In this document: piece by piece, positions 58,354-64,000 of the stretch | How the letters are laid out: every line of letters starts with the position of its first letter | Numbering within the stretch: the first letter of the stretch is position 1 | DNA from: Litorilinea aerophila | GTDB taxonomy: Bacteria > Chloroflexota > Anaerolineae > Caldilineales > Caldilineaceae | DNA length: 64,000 bases | Assembly (NCBI RefSeq): GCF_006569185.2 | Contig: NZ_VIGC02000003.1 | Coordinates: forward strand, 1-64,000 | Direction of reading: 5' to 3' | Translations under genes and position numbers: made by a program | The notes under the pieces: model-generated | What the model was told of the DNA's origin: nothing | The model's input: the letters and a program-made list of their open reading frames with translations, nothing else | Database searches by the model: none

Positions 58354-59427
58354 ATGTCCGAACTATTTGGCCTCGTGGTGACTTTTGGGCCCCTGATCTT
58401 GATCCTGCTCCTGGCCAACGCCGCTGAAGCGAGGCGACAGCGGGGCGAGGAATCCGAGGGGTTAAGCATCCTCACCTATCTGCTGCTGATCTTCTTCCTG
58501 GGCTTCGGCGTTCTGGCCGGCCTGCTCATCCAGGTCACCAGTCTCTTGATCGCCAGCCAGCCCGGGCTGCTCCAGGAGTTGGGCCTGGCCGGCTCGGGAG
58601 GGACTCCTCCCATCCAGTTTGATTCCCTGGGCCTGCTGGGTCTGGGGATCTGGCTGCCCTGTCTGGTGGGCATCGTGTTGCTGCTGGCGCCCGTCCGCCG
58701 CCTGCTGGCCCGCATCCTCCCGCTGGATGCGGAAAGTCCAGTCCATGCGGTGGCCCTTTCCTACACCATGCTGGTGGTCATCAACCTGATGTTCACCCTG
58801 GGCGTGGGCCTGGGCAACCTGGCGGACCTGGTGGCCTCCCAGCAGGTCTCTGGCGTGCAGACCAACACCATCCTGACCCTCTGGGTCCAGCAGGGGTTGA
58901 TGGCTGCCATGGCCCTGGTGGGCGTGGGCTGGCTGACCCGGCTGGGCTTCCAGGAGGCATTGAGGCGGCTGGGGGTGGTCCTGCCCAGCCGCCGCCAGGT
59001 GGCCATCGGCGTGGGCATTGGGCTGCTCATGGTGCCGGTGGTCATGGCCCTGGAGTACCTTTCCAGCCTGGTCGGCATGGGCGCAGATCCCGACGTGGAA
59101 GCCCTGACGGAGCAGCTCCTGGGCCCCCTGTTTCGTTCGCCTCTGGGCATCCTCACCCTGGGCCTGTCGGCGGCCCTGGGTGAAGAAACCATCTTCCGGG
59201 GGGCGCTCTTGCCCCGCTTTGGCCTGGTGCTCACCTCCATCATCTTTGCCCTCCTCCACAGCAACTACGGGATCACCGTCTCCACCCTGATCGTCTTTCT
59301 GCTGGGCCTGGTGTTGGGATGGGTGCGCCTGCGCCACAACACCACGACAGCCATGGTCGTCCACGCCGTCTACAACATGACCCTGGGCCTGTTGGCCTAT
59401 CTGAGCAGCTCCCTGCTGAATTTTTGA
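58354..59427 (+). CDS. CPBP-family intramembrane metalloprotease
   Basis: A 357-residue membrane protein with about eight membrane segments. The CAAX-protease/bacteriocin-processing (CPBP) motifs are visible: GEETIFRG with Glu277-Glu278, ALLHSNYG and HAVYNMTLG. These residues bind zinc within the membrane. Such proteins cleave prenylated or signal-like peptides or confer self-immunity to bacteriocins; the substrate here is unknown. AAAGGAGA precedes the ATG at 58354. The MFS gene follows 60 bases later. Confidence 0.9.
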   Translation: MSELFGLVVTFGPLILILLLANAAEARRQRGEESEGLSILTYLLLIFFLGFGVLAGLLIQVTSLLIASQPGLLQELGLAGSGGTPPIQFDSLGLLGLGIWLPCLVGIVLLLAPVRRLLARILPLDAESPVHAVALSYTMLVVINLMFTLGVGLGNLADLVASQQVSGVQTNTILTLWVQQGLMAAMALVGVGWLTRLGFQEALRRLGVVLPSRRQVAIGVGIGLLMVPVVMALEYLSSLVGMGADPDVEALTEQLLGPLFRSPLGILTLGLSAALGEETIFRGALLPRFGLVLTSIIFALLHSNYGITVSTLIVFLLGLVLGWVRLRHNTTTAMVVHAVYNMTLGLLAYLSSSLLNF

Positions 59428-59487
59428 CGACCCGCCAGGGCGCCACAGCGGTCTTGCCAGGAGCTGCTCCTGAAAGGATGCTCCCCA

Positions 59488-60720
59488 ATGATCTCCTGGC
59501 GACGTAACCTCTATGTTCTGTTCGCCGTGCAGCTGTTATCCACGGCCGGCTTCAGCCTGGTTTTCCCTTTCCTCCCCCTCTACGTGAAGGAACTGGGGGT
59601 GGCCACCCGGGGCTCGGTGGAGTTCTGGTCCGGCCTGGTCTTCTCTTCCCAGGCGGCCACCATGATGCTCTCTTCGCCCATCTGGGGGACCATCGCCGAC
59701 CGCTACGGGCGCAAGCTGATGCTGATCCGGGCCACCCTGGGCGGTGCGGTGTTGATCGCCCTGATGGGCTTCTGCCAGAATGTGGAGCAGCTGGTCATCC
59801 TGCGCACCATCCAGGGCTGCGTCACCGGCGTCATTTCGGCGGCCAACGCACTGGTGGCCGCCACCACCCCCCGAGATCGGACGGGCGGCGCGCTGGGGCT
59901 GCTGATGCTGGCCCGCTATGGGGGAATCGCGCTGGGGCCGGTCATCGGCGGCATCATCGGGGACATGTTCGGTTTCCGGGAAAGTTTCTGGATCACCGGC
60001 GCCCTGCTGGGGATTGCAGGCCTGGCGGTAATCTTCTGGGTGCACGAGGACTTCCAGCCCGTGGCCCGTTCTGAGCGACCGGGCATCCTGGAGAGCTACC
60101 GCCGGCTGATCACCGCACCGGGCATGGGGGGGCTCTACACCCTGGGCTTTTTGCGCAGCCTGGGCCAGATGATCACCTATCCGGTCCTCTCCCTTTTCAT
60201 CATCGAGCTCATGGGGCAGCAGGCAGGCGCGGCGTCCATCACCGGCTTGATGATCGGTAGCGCCGCCTTTACCAGCGCCATCAGCTCGGTCTATCTGGGG
60301 CGGCTGGGGGACCGGATCGGCCACAACCGTATCCTGCTCGCCTCGGCCGTGGCGGCCGTCCTGCTCACCCTGCCCCAGCCCTTCGTGACCGCTGCCTGGC
60401 AGCTGGCGATCCTCCAGGGGCTGAGCGGCTTTGCCGTGGGTGGGCTGTTGCCCACCACCGCGGCGCTGATGAACCTGTGGGCGCCCACGGGCAACCAGGG
60501 CGCGACCTATGCCCTGGATAACAGCGTGGCGGCGGCCGGCCGCTCCCTGGCGCCCATGGTGGGGGCCGCCGCGGCCATCTGGTTTGGCATCCGAGGGGCT
60601 TTTGGCATGGCCGCCCTGGCCTACCTGCTCATCCTGGCCCTGGCCTTCCACGTGGTGCGGTCTGCCTCCGCCGAGGGGCGGGTCACCCGGGGGCAGGCCC
60701 TGAAGACGGCAGGCGACTGA
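59488..60720 (+). CDS. MFS transporter, drug-efflux-like
   Basis: A 410-residue major-facilitator protein with twelve predicted membrane segments. The loop 2-3 motif, [15 protein letters not shown], is near residue 70, and the repeat of this motif in the second half is [13 protein letters not shown]. It resembles multidrug efflux carriers of the DHA1 type. AAAGGATG precedes the ATG. It may be co-transcribed with the protease. Confidence 0.92.
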   Translation: MISWRRNLYVLFAVQLLSTAGFSLVFPFLPLYVKELGVATRGSVEFWSGLVFSSQAATMMLSSPIWGTIADRYGRKLMLIRATLGGAVLIALMGFCQNVEQLVILRTIQGCVTGVISAANALVAATTPRDRTGGALGLLMLARYGGIALGPVIGGIIGDMFGFRESFWITGALLGIAGLAVIFWVHEDFQPVARSERPGILESYRRLITAPGMGGLYTLGFLRSLGQMITYPVLSLFIIELMGQQAGAASITGLMIGSAAFTSAISSVYLGRLGDRIGHNRILLASAVAAVLLTLPQPFVTAAWQLAILQGLSGFAVGGLLPTTAALMNLWAPTGNQGATYALDNSVAAAGRSLAPMVGAAAAIWFGIRGAFGMAALAYLLILALAFHVVRSASAEGRVTRGQALKTAGD

Positions 60721-60753
60721 GCGGGGCGCAATTTTTGCCGGGGGAAACGTGCT

Positions 60754-63699
60754 TCAGCAGAGGCAACGGGAGAGGAGCGGGATGGCCAGCGCCACCCGGG
60801 GCTCGCTGCCATCTTCTTCCCGGATTTGCACCAGTTTCAGGTCCTTCAGCTCCTGCCACAGGGCTTCCCTTTGCCTCTCGGCCAGCCCTGGAAACTGGCG
60901 CTGGATGGCCTGCTGAAACGCCTGTTGCGCGATGCCCTCTTCCTGCCCTTCTGCCAACACCTGGAGCATGGTTTGTTGCTCCTTTTTGAGCCGCTGCAGG
61001 TAGGCGCCATAGGCCTCACAAAAAATATCCAGGCCCGTCCGGTACTCGGGCAACTTGGTGGCAGATTCCAACAGATCGGGGGTGATGAAGGGGCTGCGCT
61101 CCGGGGCGTCCTGGGCGCGGTTTGGATCCCGATGGGCCTGATTGTACTGACTCACCACCACATGCCCGTACAACTGGAGCAGATAGGGGTGCCCGCCGGT
61201 GCGCCTGTGGATGGTTTCCAGTGTTTCTTCGGCGTAGATGAGGGGAAACTGGGGTTTGGGCTGCTGCAACAGGCGCCGGCTGTCCCTCTCCTCCAGGTAG
61301 CCCACTTCGACGGCAACGGTCTCCTGTCGGCTGAAGGGCGAGGTCCAGGTAGCCAGGAAGTGGTCCCGGGGGAAGGTGGTGATCGCGGCCACGCCAAAGG
61401 CCGGCTGGTGGCGGCGAATGTACTCCAGGGCTTCCAGAAAAGGACGCAACCGGAAGCGATGGCTGAGGCTGAAACCCAGCACGTCGAAATCGTCCAGCAC
61501 CAACACGAGGTATCCCCGTACCAGCGAGTTGCAAGCTTCGTTCACCATCTGCTGCAGGTTTTCCCAGGGTGCCCGGGCGATCCGACGCGGATCCGGAGGG
61601 GGCGACTCGGCCACCAGGGCCATTTGTTCACAGACGGCCATGATCAGCCGTTGCTCTGTGGGATTGGGCAGCAGGGTTTTCAGCTTCAGGGAGACCAGTT
61701 GGATGGGCAGTTCCAGGGCAATGGGCGCGTGGTCCAGTAGGGAGGTTTTCCCCACCAGGGGTGGGCCCCAGAGGAGCAGCGGGTAGAGCTGGCCATCGCC
61801 CCAGGCCTGGCGAATGCGGTCCAGTTCCCGCCTCCGGCCCACAAGCGATTCTCGCCCGGGCAGGGGACCCCGGAGGTGGTGGGGGTTGGGGAACGGCCGG
61901 GGCGGGGAAGAGTGGGGCGGTCGCTCGAACCAGCGGGCCAGCTCCCTGCGCAGTTCGTCCAGCGCAATCTGGAAGGCCCGGCGCTCCAGGAAGCGGTCGT
62001 CTGTAGCGGCGGCAGCCAGCGCTGCCTGGATTTTCTCCTCCTCATTCACCACCCGCTGACGGATTTCTGCCCGGACCGTCTCCCCACAGCGAGGATAGAG
62101 CCAGGCCAGGCGCAACACTTGCTCAAACTGCCGCACCAGCCCCCAGGCCTCTTTTCGGCGCGGCCGGGCCGGCGTAGCCGGCAGGGCAATGGGCTCCTGG
62201 CTTCGGATGTCGTTGCCGTCCAGGATCTGGTCCAGCGCCCGGCAGAGGTCCGCCATTTCCCGGGCGAAGTCGGAGTCGGGAGCATCCTGGAATGCCCGGT
62301 GGGCTTCATGGGGATAGCCCGCCATCAGATACCAGAAGCCGCCGATGACCTTCTCGTATGCCTCTGCCATGGGCAGCCGCTGCCACCGGGGCATCTCTGG
62401 ATGGCGCCGCCGGCGTAACTGGATGCGTCGAAGGCGTTGTCGTTCCGCCTGGGAAGGGGATCCCTGGCCTGCTCCCGCGCTGTTGGCCGGCCGCAGGAGC
62501 CCGGCCATCGCCTGCCCCAGGCTCCACCGGGGCCAAAACGGCCAGTGCAGAAAGTCCCGCAGGTCCCAGGCGCGTCTCTGGGCCAACGCCAGGGCGTTGC
62601 CCATCAGCTGGTTGGCTTCCTGCCTGCGGAGTGCATGGCGGACGGCCTGCACCACGGCAGCATGCTGGCTCGTGTACCGCCACAGTTGCTCCGCATTGTG
62701 GATCGCCGGCTTCCAGTCGGTGTTCAGCCACCTGCGCAGACATCTTTCCACCAGGGGCAGGGGCGTGATATGGGGAATCTGCTGGGTCTGGATGGCCTGG
62801 CCGGCGTCTTCTGGTTCCGCTGCGTCCGGACGACAGGGAAGCCGTCCGTAGGCCAGGATGTACTGGAGCGGGCGCAGGCTGAAGACCAGGAGGCTGACCG
62901 GGGCGATGGCAAAGGCAAAGGCCATCCATGTCTGATCCACGGGGCGGCGCGGCGGCAGGAACTGGTAAAAGTCCGGCAGGAAGGTGAGCAGGGGGAGGGC
63001 CGTGGAAGCCAGGGCCAGCCCCACGTCCAGGGGCCTCAGGAGTTGTCCCAGCCGGGTCCAGGCGGGCGACAGGGATCTGTGCCCATATCTGTATAACGGG
63101 ACGCGCAGGATGCTGTAGCAGAAGCCAAAGATGCTGCCCATCACCAGCCCGTGGAGCCCCAACAGGCTCCAGCCAGCCTGGGCCAGCACTTCCGGTGTGG
63201 TGAGGTTGAACGCCAGGGTGAAGGTGGCAAACATGGTGACGGCTGGGAGTATTACCGTGCAGAGCCGGTCGAACCTGTCCGCCGCCACCGTGGGTACGGC
63301 CAGCCCCACAGACAAGATGAGGGAGACCACGAACACGATCAACCCGATGACCACGGCGATGGGGGGCAGGCCAAAGAGCACGTGATACAGGGCCAACATA
63401 CCCAGGACAAGGGCCAGTAGCCAGGCGATGGCCAACCCAAACCAGAGCCAGAGGAAGTTCGCCTGGTGTGGATTCTTCCGGTACCACGCGATCCATGCCC
63501 CCCAGTTCAGCAGGTCGTGGTTCGGGGGGTTTTCTCCCTGCGCGCCGCGGAGATAGTCGTGGATGTACGGTTCGATACATTGGGGGAAAGATACCACCCA
63601 TCGATGCAGAGTGACGTAGTCACGCCAGCGGTCGGCCGAAAGCGGCTGCGTGAACCGGGGCGTCAGATCGATGGGGGGAACCACGCCAAATCGACTCAT
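60754..63699 (-). CDS. Large membrane-anchored STAND-like NTPase
   Basis: A 981-residue protein. Roughly six membrane segments lie in residues 90-290, followed by a long helical region (about 320-620) and an ATPase domain starting at LVGRRRELDRIR. Walker A reads GPPLVGKTS near residue 660 and Walker B LVLVLDDFDVL. A helical lid and winged-helix-like C-terminal region (TGGHPYLLQLYGH) complete an AAA/STAND module. STAND proteins act as switches in signalling or defence. The ATG at 63699 is chosen over upstream TTG/GTG codons. No effector domain other than the membrane part is visible, and the function is unknown. Confidence 0.75.
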   Translation of the reverse strand: MSRFGVVPPIDLTPRFTQPLSADRWRDYVTLHRWVVSFPQCIEPYIHDYLRGAQGENPPNHDLLNWGAWIAWYRKNPHQANFLWLWFGLAIAWLLALVLGMLALYHVLFGLPPIAVVIGLIVFVVSLILSVGLAVPTVAADRFDRLCTVILPAVTMFATFTLAFNLTTPEVLAQAGWSLLGLHGLVMGSIFGFCYSILRVPLYRYGHRSLSPAWTRLGQLLRPLDVGLALASTALPLLTFLPDFYQFLPPRRPVDQTWMAFAFAIAPVSLLVFSLRPLQYILAYGRLPCRPDAAEPEDAGQAIQTQQIPHITPLPLVERCLRRWLNTDWKPAIHNAEQLWRYTSQHAAVVQAVRHALRRQEANQLMGNALALAQRRAWDLRDFLHWPFWPRWSLGQAMAGLLRPANSAGAGQGSPSQAERQRLRRIQLRRRRHPEMPRWQRLPMAEAYEKVIGGFWYLMAGYPHEAHRAFQDAPDSDFAREMADLCRALDQILDGNDIRSQEPIALPATPARPRRKEAWGLVRQFEQVLRLAWLYPRCGETVRAEIRQRVVNEEEKIQAALAAAATDDRFLERRAFQIALDELRRELARWFERPPHSSPPRPFPNPHHLRGPLPGRESLVGRRRELDRIRQAWGDGQLYPLLLWGPPLVGKTSLLDHAPIALELPIQLVSLKLKTLLPNPTEQRLIMAVCEQMALVAESPPPDPRRIARAPWENLQQMVNEACNSLVRGYLVLVLDDFDVLGFSLSHRFRLRPFLEALEYIRRHQPAFGVAAITTFPRDHFLATWTSPFSRQETVAVEVGYLEERDSRRLLQQPKPQFPLIYAEETLETIHRRTGGHPYLLQLYGHVVVSQYNQAHRDPNRAQDAPERSPFITPDLLESATKLPEYRTGLDIFCEAYGAYLQRLKKEQQTMLQVLAEGQEEGIAQQAFQQAIQRQFPGLAERQREALWQELKDLKLVQIREEDGSEPRVALAIPLLSRCLC

Positions 63700-63733
63700 G
63701 GACTTACAAGCTCCGTGGGGCACCAAAGCAGAG

Positions 63734-63762
63734 TTTCCATTCAGCCCATCTTCGCGTACAAT
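63734..63762 (+). promoter_or_regulatory. Weak candidate promoter of the last gene
   Basis: TTTCCA (63734-63739) and TACAAT (63757-63762) are 17 bases apart, about 45 bases before the ATG at 63807. Confidence 0.35.
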
Positions 63763-63806
63763 GGACGTACAGGTTTCAGGCCGTGATCAGGATGGATTGG
63801 GGAACG

Positions 63807-64000
63807 ATGACAACAGAAAATCAGATCGGTCAAGTGGCAAAAGTCGGTCAAGTGGCAAAAGCAGGTAACCGGCGTCTTCTCTGGATCCTCGGCGGGATGG
63901 CCGCCCTGGTGCTGGGAGGCTGTACCCTGGCCTTCCTGGCCGCAGTGGCCCTCTTTACCCTCCGGGACAGCGGCGGCGTGACCGCGGCACCACCCCCCCA
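63807..64000 (+). CDS. Start of a membrane-anchored protein, cut by the right edge
   Basis: The open frame from ATG 63807 (GGGGAA upstream) runs to the window end. It encodes a short polar N-terminus with two copies of GQVAK, an Arg-rich stop, one membrane segment (about 26-50) and a Thr/Ala/Pro-rich start of a linker. The repeated GQVAK comes from an 18-base tandem duplication at 63825-63860. An in-frame ATG at 63792 is possible. The main domain lies beyond the window, so the function cannot be given. Confidence 0.6.
   Translation, partial: MTTENQIGQVAKVGQVAKAGNRRLLWILGGMAALVLGGCTLAFLAAVALFTLRDSGGVTAAPPP

Overview
The window is GC-rich bacterial chromosome, densely packed with protein genes. 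I saw no rRNA, tRNA, CRISPR array, transposase or phage gene. The gene mix suggests Chloroflexota, most likely class Caldilineae. Supporting signs are twin-arginine lipoproteins that carry solute-binding domains, many sugar ABC systems and glycosidases, a UxaE-type epimerase, an ECF sigma factor paired with a DUF5667/LysM membrane protein, and a class-II type malate dehydrogenase. This placement is inference from gene content, not a database match.

Layout. At 1-1.65 kb a GH29 fucosidase lies on the minus strand, with a clear sigma-70-type promoter and GGTAC operators upstream. From 2.0 to 13.4 kb there is a nitrogen-oxide (or related oxyanion) respiration locus. It holds a NarX-like sensor and NarL-like regulator, a receiver-like protein without the phospho-acceptor Asp, a Tat-exported NarG/NxrA-type molybdenum catalytic subunit, two small unknown proteins, a NarH/NxrB-type iron-sulfur subunit, a TorD-type chaperone, an ethylbenzene-dehydrogenase-type haem subunit, and a polytopic membrane protein. 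A cold-shock gene with a structured leader and a Tat lipoprotein follow.

From 15.5 to 20.3 kb is a CUT2-type sugar ABC transporter. A short stretch of different character (20.3-22.6 kb) holds a DUF6398-like pseudogene, two unrecognised genes and an OsmC-like gene. From 23.1 to 34.0 kb a long plus-strand catabolic cluster begins with a highly divergent GroEL-like protein. It continues with a beta-propeller, a zinc alcohol dehydrogenase, a mannonate-type SDR, a tagaturonate-epimerase-like enzyme, a radical-SAM maturase with a SEC-C tail, two Gfo/Idh/MocA dehydrogenases and a TIM-barrel epimerase. Together they look like uptake and oxidation of sugar acids or modified sugars.

From 34 to 41.7 kb lie a glutamate formiminotransferase, a double-length FemAB-like protein, a hybrid histidine kinase and a stand-alone N-terminal half of polyphosphate kinase. 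From 41.7 to 48.8 kb a LacI-type regulator with an auto-operator precedes a CUT1 sugar importer and a GH127 beta-L-arabinofuranosidase. The remainder contains a sigma/anti-sigma pair, a CDP-alcohol phosphatidyltransferase, an exported FG-GAP-like protein, malate dehydrogenase, a full-length polyphosphate kinase, a CPBP protease, an MFS transporter, a large membrane-anchored NTPase and the start of a further membrane protein cut by the window edge.

The most unusual items are the molybdoenzyme locus with its pseudo-receiver and novel small genes, the chaperonin paralogue that lacks its catalytic Asp, the PPK1 half-protein, the double FemAB protein, the cold-shock leader hairpin, and a family of palindromic intergenic repeats placed at stop codons.
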